DNA of 32,678 nt from Phragmitibacter sp. Lineage in GTDB: Bacteria > Verrucomicrobiota > Verrucomicrobiia > Verrucomicrobiales > Verrucomicrobiaceae. Below, piece by piece: positions 1 to 7,447 of the stretch. The DNA is taken from assembly GCA_025361865.1 (NCBI GenBank), contig JANYJH010000396.1, forward strand, positions 1 through 32,678. Reading direction: 5' to 3'. Below the pieces are notes generated by a model that saw only the letters and a list, made by a program, of their open reading frames with translations, was not told the DNA's origin and did no database searches. Made by a program: the position numbers and the translations under genes. Positions within the stretch are counted from its first letter, which is position 1; every line of letters begins with the position of its first letter.

Positions 1-396
1 GGCCTTCTTCATGGCAGACCTGCAACACTTCGGCAAAGAGGGCGGGCAGTCTTTGACCGAGCCGCAGCACGAAGCGCGCGAGGGTGGCGTGGTCCGGCTT
101 CGCACAAGCGCACAGGAGCATGAGCGGGACGTTGGTGGCGCACGCCGCTTCGATCCTGCGCGAGGAGAGCACGCCGCGTGCGTAGCAGATGAGGAGCACT
201 TTGAGCAGCACCTTGGGCGGCCAAGCGGGCGCGCCGGTGAGGTCGTTGTCGAAGGCTTCAGCGAGGAAGGAGTCGTCGTAGCGTGCCTCGATGAGGTGGT
301 GAACGGCAACTCGAAGCTGCCCGTTTCGAGCACCTCATTCAAGCAGAGCGGAGCCAAAACCGCCTGCGCCGTATCAAGAGACTTCCATCGCGCCAT
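1..396 (-). pseudogene. IS1182-like transposase, N-terminal part, frameshifted and cut by window edge
   Basis: Reading leftward from an ATG at 394-396, the first 30 or so codons begin MARWKSLDTAQAVLAPL and reach a GSFEL motif, which resembles the usual start of IS1182-group (DUF772) transposases. The homology then continues in a different frame from about position 307 down to the window edge (VHHLIEARYDDSF, PKVLLKVLLICYARGV, SSRRIEAAC, KPDHATLARF). These are the expected DUF772 blocks in the expected order. Adding one base near 308-309 would join the two frames, so a one-base deletion is the simplest explanation. A sequencing error or programmed frameshifting is possible but less likely. The catalytic half lies outside the window. 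It sits 81 bp downstream of the stop of the FtsK-like gene and is transcribed in the same direction. I could not define a terminal inverted repeat. Confidence 0.7.
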
Positions 397-477
397 ACAG
401 CGTGCTATAACGTGTGCCTCACCCCGTCTCTTTAACTTGAATCAGGCCTTTTGCGACATCCTCAACGAAATGCTGTA

Positions 478-3400
478 TCATCCCAGCGCCTTCCCCGCCT
501 CTCCCATCCACTCGGCATCCGGCATGGCATAAGGCCGGAAGGTTTCCAGCGTGCCTTGATGTTCATTGTAGAACAGGGCGCGATGAAGGCCGAGATTGCT
601 GGCTTTGGGGGAGTCTATGAGGCTTGCGGAATCGTTCGCGCTCATCTGGAAAAGGATGCGCATTTCGAATTCGCTGAGCGCCTTGCGGTTCATGCAGCGG
701 TTCACGTTGTTGAGCGTGTCCACAGTGGTGATGATGTGCATTCCGTGGCTGCTGCCTTCGCTGAGGATCTCGATGAACTGCGAGCCGGGGTTACCGCCGG
801 AGTCACTGTCACTCATGGATAAGGAGAAGTCATCTTCCTGCCGCAGCTTCTTGAACTTATGGAGGCCATGCACAAAGTAGAAGACGGAAGGCGCGTCACT
901 CTCGCCCGCGAGTCGGGATTTCAGGTCGGCGGCCAAGCCGCTCATGACCTCGCTGATGTCCGCCGCGCCGATCACTTGTAGATCATGCGAAACAACATTT
1001 GTGAGGCCCTCAATGAACTCCGCATCCGGCGAGCCGGGAGCTGAAGCGTGAAGCAGAATGAACTTCGCCTTGCCCGCAGGATACTGAGCGGCAAGCGCGA
1101 TGATGGCCAAGTCGATCATGGTCAAAGCCGCCTCCTCACGCTGGCCAACGATCAATAGGTGATTGCCGCTCTGGCGTTGGAAGACGGCTTCGGTTGGGCC
1201 TTTGATGGAGTTCGGAGCGCCGAACCAGCAACGCGTGGAATGCGGCGCTGACGTTGGCTTCGTAGCGAGCACATCACGCAAGAGATCGTTCTCGCGGATG
1301 TCCGCCGGAGCATTGCCTTCAAAGACAATCGGCGTAGCGTGATGATCGTTCCGCTTCACGGCGAGGTCATGAACCTTGTCGAGCCATTGATCGCGCTCTT
1401 CATCGGAAAGCCACACGACTTGGAACGGACTATTCCCTTCGATGGCACCGGCGGCATCGTTATAGATGCCTTCGCCGGGCCGCGAGAGTAGGCGCGGCGC
1501 GGAATTGTTCTCATCCATAATGAGGTAGGCGTCGGCCTCGTTGCACTGCAAAGCCACGCGGATGACCATTTGGCCGAGCGTCGCCCGAGCCAGGGAATAA
1601 GCACCGCCGAGCGTCTGCGAACCGAGCAGGACGTGAATGCCGAACGCACGGCCTTGGCGCACGATGCGGTCAAATAAGAGCGAGGCCGTTTGCGCAATCG
1701 TATCGTCGTCCACGAAGAACTCCTGGAACTCATCAATGAGCAGCAGCGAGCGCGGCATGGGCTCCGTGCCGCCTGCGCGCTTGTAACCGGCGATGTCCTG
1801 CACGCCGAGCTTACGGAACATATCGCCGCGTCGTTTCAACTCATCATCCACGCGCTGAAGCACGCTCAGGGCGAACTCGCGATCACTCTCGATGGCGATG
1901 ACTCGCGCATGAGGCAGCTTCTTCGTGGCATAGCATTTGAACTCCACGCCCTTCTTAAAATCAATGAGGTAGAACTCGACCTGATCCGGGCTGCAAGCCA
2001 GCGCGAGATTCGTGATGATGACGTGGAAGAGCGTGGATTTACCGGAGCCCGTTTTACCGGCGAACAGCGCGTGTTGGCGTGTGCCTTTACCGATGGCGAG
2101 CATCTGATGCTTCGTCGCGCCAGTGCGGCCAATAGCGACGCGCAGCTCGCTTGTCGTATCGCCCGTCCAGAGTTCATCAGGCTTCGGCGCGATCTGTTCA
2201 AATGGCACCTGCACGCGATTGGAATCAATGCTCGCCTTACCGATCTTATGCACCAAGGCGACCGCGAGATCTGACTGCGGTGGCGCATCGAAAACCAGCG
2301 CGGCATGGGTCTTCGCGGGTGCCCCGGCGATGGCCAAGCCGTTCTTATCAGCGCGGATACACACGCTATTCTTACGCAGTTCATCGGCTGCGAAGCCTTC
2401 TGGCAGCGACTGCCGCTGATCCCAATGAATGAGCGTGAAGATGCCGCAGCGCGGACCGCTCAAGGCGATGCTTTGCAGCTTCGCGGCGGCTGATTCGCTG
2501 AAGCCCGAAGGGAAGTCTGCGACGACGAGGAACTGGTATTTCTCCGCCACGCTGCCCGCCTTCTCGTTGTATTCCGTAATGGTCGCATACTCGTTACGCA
2601 GATACATTTGGATGACTTTTTCAATGTGCTCGCTGAGCTCGGACATGCGCTCTTCGATCTGATCCCGTTGCGTCCAGATGCGGCGGTTGATCAGGCTTTC
2701 CTCGTGATCGGCCAGATGCATCAGGCCTGCAAAATTCTGCCCCAAACCGACAGGATCGATGATGGTGAATGTGGCCTTCCCCGGTGGCGTGGTGCTGAGC
2801 ATCCGCAGGATGACATTGTTCAGTGTGCTGATCTCGGTGGCACCTCCAGAACCATGAGTTTCAAACAACAAGGATCCCTGCTCTGGATAAGCCAGCGCGA
2901 GAGGAATGGAGACCTGCGCAGGGCCGGGAAGAGCGAGTCGCGGGTCTTTCGGTGCCATCTCCGCAAGGTTCAGATCGAAGCGGGCGAATCGAGTGACCGA
3001 GGTGAATTCCTTCGGTGCCTGCCATGACTCAACGATGGCTTCCGTCCATGCCGGGAACTTCGGTGCCATCACTTCGTTCATCTCGTTGATCGCCTGATAG
3101 AGCGGCGTGATTTCGCGTTTCCAGCCGGACTCCAACTCATCCCAACGCGCGGTCAGATCACCCACGAGGGAGCCTACTTCGCCTTCATGGCTGGCGGTGA
3201 GTTGTTGCTTGCGCGAGTCCGCTTCACCCTGGATCAAGCCGACGCGCTCGGCCTGCACGGATTCGATGTAAGCGAGTCGCTGCTGGTGCTGCTCTTCATT
3301 CTTCGCGAGCGCACGCGGCGCTTGATTTTGCAGCTTGTCCTGCGCACGACGCTTGAAGTTGGCTTCGACTTCATCAGCCTTCAGGGACTGTTCCTGAATC

Positions 3401-4353
3401 TCCGCGTTGATGCGCTCGTGCTCTTCATTGATGCGCTTGCGATCACTTTCCGCCTTCACTTTGGAAGCCTCACCGCAGGCTACATGAAGCTGAAAAGCTT
3501 CGGCCAGAGAAGCCGCAATGGTCTCGGCATCCACCTGGCCTTGCTTGGCTCCGAGCGAATGAAGAACAAAGACCACGATGATCAAGGCGATGCCCGCCAC
3601 ACCTGCGATGATGAAGGAAGAAGCGCCGGGGCCGAGCAACAAGGCGAGCACCACGCAGCCCAGCAGAATCAAGGGAAGCAAGGCCACGATAGGCAGATAG
3701 CTGAACATGCGCGGCCAGAGAATCTGACGGAACTCCACTAACTGCGCGGCGGCAGATTGAAGCTTCGCATCCAATGATTCCAGCAACAACTGGGGATCGC
3801 TGGAGGTCTGGCTGGACAAGGCTTCCGGCTTGTTGCGCAGCAGTTTTTGGAAGGAGCCGTAGCCGGTGAAATAGTTCCGGGCGCGAGCCATGAGCTTGGC
3901 GATGTTGGCCCGTTGCGCGCTTAGTTTATCCGTGGTTTCAGCCTCCAGAGTATCAACGGCTTTCAGTTCATCCGCGACTTTTCGATCCAGGCGGAAGCGC
4001 TTCATTTGCAGGCTTCCGAGGTAGCCGGACTTTACATCTTGCGTGCGCTTCGGCAGCGTGCGCATCGCATGAAGATTGGCACGTTCGATTTTCTTACGAC
4101 GGGTTTCAAAGACGGACTGCACGCGCTGTTTGTGCTCATCAAAGGCGGCCACGGTCTCTTCGATTTGCGTCGCCACACGGGCATCCATGCGCTCCACGAC
4201 TTCATGATGCTTTTGATCCGCCGTGTAACGACGGCTGCGGAAGTCGCGATTAAAGACCTCCTCCTTTTTCGCGTAGTCGGCGACGCCTTGTTCCAGTTTG
4301 CTCAGAAGCTCAAGGCTCCGGTTGGCTTGCAGATTCGTGTTACTCACAGTCAT
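478..4353 (-). CDS. EssC/FtsK-like triple-ATPase membrane protein of a type VII secretion-like locus
   Basis: This 1291-residue protein is probably the motor of a WXG100-export machine. Residues 1-210 are charged and largely coiled coil. Two membrane segments lie at about 216-266, followed by more coiled coil at about 290-400. A first ATPase-like module spans about 495-700, with a degenerate GSGGATE in place of a P-loop. A second, canonical module has Walker A GKTGSGKS at 766-773 and Walker B LLLIDEF at 870-876. A third, degenerate module (about 1045-1280) has IVGQREEA where the P-loop should be. Tandem FtsK/SpoIIIE modules are typical of EssC/EccC, whereas chromosomal FtsK has one motor plus a gamma winged-helix domain, absent here. 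The start at 4353 overlaps the stop of the upstream 70-codon gene by 14 bp, with AAGGA just before it. The N-terminal coiled coils instead of FHA domains are unusual for EssC. Class is confident; substrate is unknown. Confidence 0.85.
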   Translation of the reverse strand: MTVSNTNLQANRSLELLSKLEQGVADYAKKEEVFNRDFRSRRYTADQKHHEVVERMDARVATQIEETVAAFDEHKQRVQSVFETRRKKIERANLHAMRTLPKRTQDVKSGYLGSLQMKRFRLDRKVADELKAVDTLEAETTDKLSAQRANIAKLMARARNYFTGYGSFQKLLRNKPEALSSQTSSDPQLLLESLDAKLQSAAAQLVEFRQILWPRMFSYLPIVALLPLILLGCVVLALLLGPGASSFIIAGVAGIALIIVVFVLHSLGAKQGQVDAETIAASLAEAFQLHVACGEASKVKAESDRKRINEEHERINAEIQEQSLKADEVEANFKRRAQDKLQNQAPRALAKNEEQHQQRLAYIESVQAERVGLIQGEADSRKQQLTASHEGEVGSLVGDLTARWDELESGWKREITPLYQAINEMNEVMAPKFPAWTEAIVESWQAPKEFTSVTRFARFDLNLAEMAPKDPRLALPGPAQVSIPLALAYPEQGSLLFETHGSGGATEISTLNNVILRMLSTTPPGKATFTIIDPVGLGQNFAGLMHLADHEESLINRRIWTQRDQIEERMSELSEHIEKVIQMYLRNEYATITEYNEKAGSVAEKYQFLVVADFPSGFSESAAAKLQSIALSGPRCGIFTLIHWDQRQSLPEGFAADELRKNSVCIRADKNGLAIAGAPAKTHAALVFDAPPQSDLAVALVHKIGKASIDSNRVQVPFEQIAPKPDELWTGDTTSELRVAIGRTGATKHQMLAIGKGTRQHALFAGKTGSGKSTLFHVIITNLALACSPDQVEFYLIDFKKGVEFKCYATKKLPHARVIAIESDREFALSVLQRVDDELKRRGDMFRKLGVQDIAGYKRAGGTEPMPRSLLLIDEFQEFFVDDDTIAQTASLLFDRIVRQGRAFGIHVLLGSQTLGGAYSLARATLGQMVIRVALQCNEADAYLIMDENNSAPRLLSRPGEGIYNDAAGAIEGNSPFQVVWLSDEERDQWLDKVHDLAVKRNDHHATPIVFEGNAPADIRENDLLRDVLATKPTSAPHSTRCWFGAPNSIKGPTEAVFQRQSGNHLLIVGQREEAALTMIDLAIIALAAQYPAGKAKFILLHASAPGSPDAEFIEGLTNVVSHDLQVIGAADISEVMSGLAADLKSRLAGESDAPSVFYFVHGLHKFKKLRQEDDFSLSMSDSDSGGNPGSQFIEILSEGSSHGMHIITTVDTLNNVNRCMNRKALSEFEMRILFQMSANDSASLIDSPKASNLGLHRALFYNEHQGTLETFRPYAMPDAEWMGEAGKALG

Positions 4354-4552
4354 TCCTTACCTTTCTACACAATGCGTCCATCTCCTCCATCACGTTGATC
4401 GCTTGGGCGATCAGGGACGGCAATTCCTCTAAATATTCCCGCTCAAATTCCGCGCTCTTGCCGTCACGCCAATAGGTCTTCGTGTTCTCCCACGCGACGT
4501 TGAGGGACTTCGCAGCTTGGGCGAGGTTGGATGCGCTGACTCGGGTGCTCAT
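4340..4552 (-). CDS. small WXG-like helical protein (70 aa)
   Basis: No named family was recognised with certainty. The 70 residues are predicted all-helical, with a YWRD motif at 27-30 followed by an amphipathic helix (EFEREYLEELPSLI). This looks like the second half of a WXG100 hairpin, with W-x-D in place of W-x-G. The ATG at 4552 overlaps the stop of the 176-residue gene by 4 bp (ATGA), and its TAA lies inside the FtsK-like gene, so translation of all three is probably coupled. Its position between a coiled-coil protein and the ATPase suggests a structural partner or second substrate of the secretion-like complex. That role is inferred from context and a weak motif. Confidence 0.75.
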   Translation of the reverse strand: MSTRVSASNLAQAAKSLNVAWENTKTYWRDGKSAEFEREYLEELPSLIAQAINVMEEMDALCRKVRNDCE

Positions 4553-5079
4553 ACGGGTGCAGTGGGCGGCTCGGTCTCGGTCGTTGGGGTAGTTTCAGCC
4601 GAAGGAGCATAGCGCTCTGTGTAGGCCTCCAAGGTTCTTTGCACTTGAACGAGATACTGGATGGCCTTCGGCATGTCATGCTCCAGCACGGTGCGGAGGC
4701 TCTCCACCTTCTTGCCCATCGGCTCCGCGTAACGGTCAAAGTCGCGGCTCCAGTGCTTGATCTTGCGCATCTTTTCTTCGGCTTCCTCGACCAGCGCTTT
4801 CGCTTTGCGCACTGCCATCTGCTGCATTTGAACGGAGTCCTTGAACTCAGAGAATCGCGCGCTGATGAGCTCTTGATTGGCCTGATCAAACAACTTCTGC
4901 CGCTTGCGAAGTTGCGCCTCCCAGTGAACGCGCTGTTGCGTCTGAATCCAGCTTCGGGTGCGATGGACTTCTTCGCTCAACTCATCCACCGAGCGCCGCG
5001 CCTTCGTCACGAAAATGATCAAGGCCGCGCGAAAGGATTCGAGCGCGTCCAGTGAAGTGACTTTGACCTGATCTGCCAT
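4549..5079 (-). CDS. conserved-looking coiled-coil protein of the WXG100/FtsK locus
   Basis: This 176-residue protein has no signal peptide and no membrane segment. Residues about 5-150 are a nearly continuous charged helix or coiled coil (for example EEAEEKMRKIKHWSRDFDRY), and the tail from about 158 is low-complexity Thr/Pro/Glu. It lies between the WXG100 gene (113 bp upstream) and the 70-codon WXG-like gene (4-bp overlap downstream). The length and helical content would suit a chaperone, a scaffold or an elongated WXG/LXG-type partner, but no catalytic motif is visible and no function is assigned. The start at 5079 is the first ATG of the frame and leaves a normal upstream spacer. Confidence 0.75.
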   Translation of the reverse strand: MADQVKVTSLDALESFRAALIIFVTKARRSVDELSEEVHRTRSWIQTQQRVHWEAQLRKRQKLFDQANQELISARFSEFKDSVQMQQMAVRKAKALVEEAEEKMRKIKHWSRDFDRYAEPMGKKVESLRTVLEHDMPKAIQYLVQVQRTLEAYTERYAPSAETTPTTETEPPTAPV

Positions 5080-5083
5080 GATG

Positions 5084-5185
5084 GAATTAAGAATGAAAAA
5101 TGAAGAATTAGAAATGGTGGATGATGAGAAGCCTCGCGTTGGTTTGGACGGGCATTCTTAATTCTTCATTTTCAATTCTTAATTG
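5084..5185. repeat. inverted pair of degenerate AT-rich heptamer repeats
   Basis: The left arm (5084-5116) and right arm (5153-5185) are imperfect reverse complements of about 33 nt separated by a spacer of about 36 nt. Each arm has a 7-nt period, for example ATTCTTA, ATTCTTC, ATTTTCA, ATTCTTA on the plus strand of the right arm. On the minus strand the transcript would fold into a long A/U-rich hairpin just after the WXG100 coding sequence and before the coiled-coil gene. It fills almost the whole intergenic gap. Likely effects are a partial stop or a processing site that lets the first gene be expressed in excess. That role is inferred. Confidence 0.65.
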
Positions 5186-5192
5186 GCTCGCG

Positions 5193-5465
5193 TTATCGCT
5201 GATTAAGATACTCCTCGATCCGCTGCGCCTTCCTTAGCAGGAAGGGAGTTTGTTTCTCGGAAATCTCCACGAACTTCTTCAGGACTTTCATCGTGGTGAT
5301 GAAATCTTCCGCGAACTTGAGCTGCTCCTGATCCTGCCAAGTGCTGCCCAGCGCACTGAAGCGGGCTTGGAGTGAGGATGCCTTACCCTGCACGTCGTCG
5401 TTGAAGCGTTTCAGCTCCTGCGCGAAACGTCTCACCTCTTCGGGGTCCATGATTGCCTGCGCCAT
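5193..5465 (-). CDS. WXG100-family (ESAT-6-like) protein
   Basis: The protein has 90 residues, the usual length of WXG100 proteins. It is all-helical, with the turn motif at W43-Q44-D45 (STWQDQEQLKF). Asp replacing Gly is a variant I recall from WXG100-like proteins outside Actinobacteria and Firmicutes. There is no signal peptide. WXG100 proteins are helical-hairpin dimers exported by, or regulating, EssC/EccC ATPases, and such an ATPase is encoded three genes downstream on the same strand. It is the first gene of the minus-strand cluster. The ATG at 5465 has no clear Shine-Dalgarno sequence, but a TATAAT box lies 26-31 nt upstream. No LXG or MuF toxin partner is visible in the window. Confidence 0.9.
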   Translation of the reverse strand: MAQAIMDPEEVRRFAQELKRFNDDVQGKASSLQARFSALGSTWQDQEQLKFAEDFITTMKVLKKFVEISEKQTPFLLRKAQRIEEYLNQR

Positions 5466-5490
5466 AAATTGATTCAGTATTGAAGATAAG

Positions 5491-5496
5491 ATTATA
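5491..5496 (-). promoter_or_regulatory. candidate -10 box for the WXG100/FtsK cluster
   Basis: A perfect TATAAT on the minus strand lies 25 nt before the WXG100 start, which would give a leader of about 20 nt. No convincing -35 hexamer is visible at 16-18 nt spacing, so an activator may be needed or the match may be chance. Confidence 0.4.
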
Positions 5497-5645
5497 GGTG
5501 AAAGGGGAACCCGCAGACTTGTGTGAAGTTGCCCTGAACTTGTGATAGCTCTGAGACGTAATGAAGCTAGTCCGCCACGATCAGGGTTCAGAAATTCTCC
5601 ATGAACTTTAGACGCTCAGCAGAATCTAAGCTACATTGAAATCGT

Positions 5646-5996
5646 ATGCGCTCACTTTTGTCCACCTTCATCTGCGTCTTCATGACGCTGGCGAGCCTCC
5701 CAGCAGGGCTGGTAGGTGAAAGGGTGCAGAATGCAGCCGAACCAGCGTCCTGTGTCTGTCATCGGGCCTGTTGCTGTGCGGATGCGCCCAGCCAACCAGC
5801 TAAGCCTTCTCCAGTCCTCCCAAGCTCTCGCGTCCAGCAAAGCGAATGGCAATCAGTGCCCGCGAATCCCGTCGAGATCATCCCCGCATGGGTCGTGACT
5901 CACCCTCAGCAAATCGTCGTCCATGCTGACTGCGATCCCGCACTGCTCATCGTGACTGTGCCGCTTTTCGTGCGGCATTGCGCTCAGTTGACGTGA
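5646..5996 (+). CDS. secreted Cys-rich small protein heading a copper-export operon
   Basis: This 116-residue protein starts with a signal-peptide-like segment (residues 1-20, MRSLLST then a hydrophobic core). A dense cysteine cluster follows (C36, C38, C42, C43, C44 with H39), then a Pro-rich stretch (about 46-80: PSQPAKPSPVLP and later Pro residues), and a C-terminal PLFVRHCAQLT. It is the first gene of a plus-strand run leading to CusB, a YHS-like protein and CusA. The clustered Cys/His would suit Cu(I) or Ag(I) binding in the periplasm. The layout (signal peptide, Cys motif, Pro-rich tail, structured spacer, copper genes) resembles copper-sensing leader proteins such as CutF and CruR, but I do not see sequence identity to them. 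It could simply be a periplasmic metal chaperone. Confidence 0.75.
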   Translation: MRSLLSTFICVFMTLASLPAGLVGERVQNAAEPASCVCHRACCCADAPSQPAKPSPVLPSSRVQQSEWQSVPANPVEIIPAWVVTHPQQIVVHADCDPALLIVTVPLFVRHCAQLT

Positions 5997-6005
5997 AGTA
6001 AAAGC

Positions 6006-6045
6006 TCCCTGCCCGCGGAGTGTCCATGAATGGGCCTGGCAGGGA
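6006..6045 (+). promoter_or_regulatory. stem-loop 1 in the cusB leader
   Basis: TCCCTGCC (6006-6013) and GGCAGGGA (6038-6045) are perfect 8-bp reverse complements with a 24-nt loop, starting 10 nt after the stop of the Cys-rich gene. No U tract follows, so it is not a simple terminator. It may be an mRNA structure controlling cusB translation or stability. Confidence 0.45.
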
Positions 6046-6059
6046 TTGACCTGATCAAA

Positions 6060-6097
6060 GCATCCGATCCACGAGCTGCTGGATCATGTCTGGATGC
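6060..6097 (+). promoter_or_regulatory. stem-loop 2 in the cusB leader
   Basis: GCATCC (6060-6065) pairs with GGATGC (6092-6097) and GATCC (6066-6070) pairs with GGATC (6081-6085), leaving an asymmetric 6-nt bulge and a 10-nt loop. Together with stem-loop 1 it makes the 149-nt spacer before the cusB ATG largely structured. An in-frame ATG at 6086 falls in the bulge, but I do not regard it as the gene start. Confidence 0.45.
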
Positions 6098-6145
6098 CGT
6101 CTCGGACCCCGTGTCTCGCTTTTTGCCCACTCACGTCTTCACACC

Positions 6146-7384
6146 ATGAAATCTCTTTTTACATGCCTCATCGTCGCTGCATTCGCGGCGACTGGCGGCT
6201 GGTATGCCGCCCAACATTTTCAAGGTCCGCCCGCTTCCAAAGGCATCGGTCAGGAACGTCGTGTGCTCTTTTATCAGAGCCCGATGCACCCTTGGGTAAA
6301 ATCCGACAAGCCTGGCAAATGCACCGTCTGCGGCATGAGCCTAGTGCCCATCTATGAAGGCGCGAAGGTCATCAGCGAAGCACAGCCGGACATCATCATG
6401 CTTCCTTCTGGCAGTCCGAATGTCATTGGCGTTGAAACCGAAACCGTGCGCCAGCAGCCCCTCATCCGCACCTTGCGCGTGTCGGGCGTCATTGATGATG
6501 ACGATTCCAAACACCGCATCCTCAGCGCCACAGCAGAGGGTCGCATTGACCAGCTCTCCGTGAATTTCGATGGTGCCGTAGTCACCGCAGGTCAGCCTTT
6601 GGCTAGCATCTTCTCCCGTCCCTTGCTCGCGGCGGCAGCGGAATACAGGCTCATTGTTAAACAGGACAACACCGCGCTGGAAGGCGCGCGGAATCGACTG
6701 CTCAGGCTCGGTCTCACGGATGCGCAGATCATGAAAATACCGGGCCGACGGGATGATGACATGCACTTTGAACTGCTCGCTCCGATGACCGGAACCGTGG
6801 TGAAACGCTATGTCTATGAAGGGCAGTATGTAGCCGAGGGCGAAAAGCTATTCGAGCTCGCGGACTTCTCCACGATGTGGTTTCAGTTCATCGCTTACGA
6901 GCAGGACTTGCCCTTCCTGCATATCGGTCAGCAAGTAGAAATCAGCACCGCTTCACTGCCCGGAAAAACCTTCCCCGCGAAGATCAAATTCATCAATCCC
7001 AACCTCGATGACATGACCCGCTCCGCCCGTATCCGCGTGGAAATCGACAACACCGAACGGCTCGTGAAACACAAGCTCTATGCCCAGGCCAAAGTCCAGA
7101 CTGATGCGCCGCAAGTCCTCGCCGTGGCCCGCAGCGCCGTGCTCTGGCCGGGCAAATCTCCCCGTGTTTATGTGGAGAAGGAGAAGGGCGTTTACGAGCA
7201 ACGCAACGTGAAGCTGGGCCGCACCGGAGATGATCTTTGGGAAGTGCTGGACGGCCTGCAACCGGGCGAACGAGTCGTCACCCGTGGGAACATGTTAGTA
7301 GATGGGCAGGCGCAGTTAAACAACAGCACACCGTCCACCGACCCCGAGCCGCAACCCTTCATCACCAAAGGAATGCAGCCCTAA
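6146..7384 (+). CDS. cusB: CusB-like periplasmic adaptor of a Cu(I)/Ag(I) RND efflux system
   Basis: This 412-residue adaptor links the inner-membrane RND pump to an outer-membrane channel. Residues 1-23 are a signal or anchor (MKSLFTCLIVAAFAA). A heavy-metal-binding domain spans about 42-72, with SPMHP at 45-49 and CTVCGM at 59-64. The family motif usually starts with Cys (CPMHP), here Ser. The barrel-sandwich and HlyD parts follow (about 120-320: GRIDQLSVNFDGAVV, LAPMTGTVVKRYV), then a membrane-proximal domain ending in GERVVTRGNMLVDG. I chose the ATG at 6146 because it gives a proper signal sequence. The in-frame ATG at 6086 would add 20 residues that look like leader RNA structure. cusA follows after one small gene. 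Confidence 0.92.
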   Translation: MKSLFTCLIVAAFAATGGWYAAQHFQGPPASKGIGQERRVLFYQSPMHPWVKSDKPGKCTVCGMSLVPIYEGAKVISEAQPDIIMLPSGSPNVIGVETETVRQQPLIRTLRVSGVIDDDDSKHRILSATAEGRIDQLSVNFDGAVVTAGQPLASIFSRPLLAAAAEYRLIVKQDNTALEGARNRLLRLGLTDAQIMKIPGRRDDDMHFELLAPMTGTVVKRYVYEGQYVAEGEKLFELADFSTMWFQFIAYEQDLPFLHIGQQVEISTASLPGKTFPAKIKFINPNLDDMTRSARIRVEIDNTERLVKHKLYAQAKVQTDAPQVLAVARSAVLWPGKSPRVYVEKEKGVYEQRNVKLGRTGDDLWEVLDGLQPGERVVTRGNMLVDGQAQLNNSTPSTDPEPQPFITKGMQP

Positions 7385-7389
7385 AATTT

Positions 7390-7409
7390 TTGCTGAAACC
7401 CTTCAGCAA
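7390..7409 (+). promoter_or_regulatory. intercistronic hairpin after cusB
   Basis: TTGCTGAA (7390-7397) and TTCAGCAA (7402-7409) form a perfect 8-bp stem with an ACCC loop, 5 nt after the cusB stop. There is no U tract on the plus strand, so it is more likely an RNA-processing or stability element, or a weak stop, than a strong terminator. Confidence 0.45.
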
Positions 7410-7447
7410 CTGACCAAGCCAACCCTAGAATCGAAACATCCAATACC

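Noticed and set aside
395-478. ATACAGC/GCTGTAT pair flanking the gap between transposase and FtsK-like gene
   Set aside because: It is only 7 bp long, includes coding bases on both sides, and is too short to call an insertion-sequence terminal repeat.
9-532. Plus-strand open frames across the left edge
   Set aside because: The minus strand shows ordered DUF772 transposase blocks. The plus products have no recognisable features.
478-4353. Chromosomal FtsK/SpoIIIE DNA translocase
   Set aside because: There is no gamma winged-helix domain, there are three ATPase modules instead of one, and WXG100-type genes share the operon, so an EssC/EccC-like motor is the better call.
6086-6145. Earlier start codon for cusB at 6086
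   Set aside because: It lies in the bulge of a stem-loop and adds 20 residues ahead of a complete signal sequence. The ATG at 6146 fits better.
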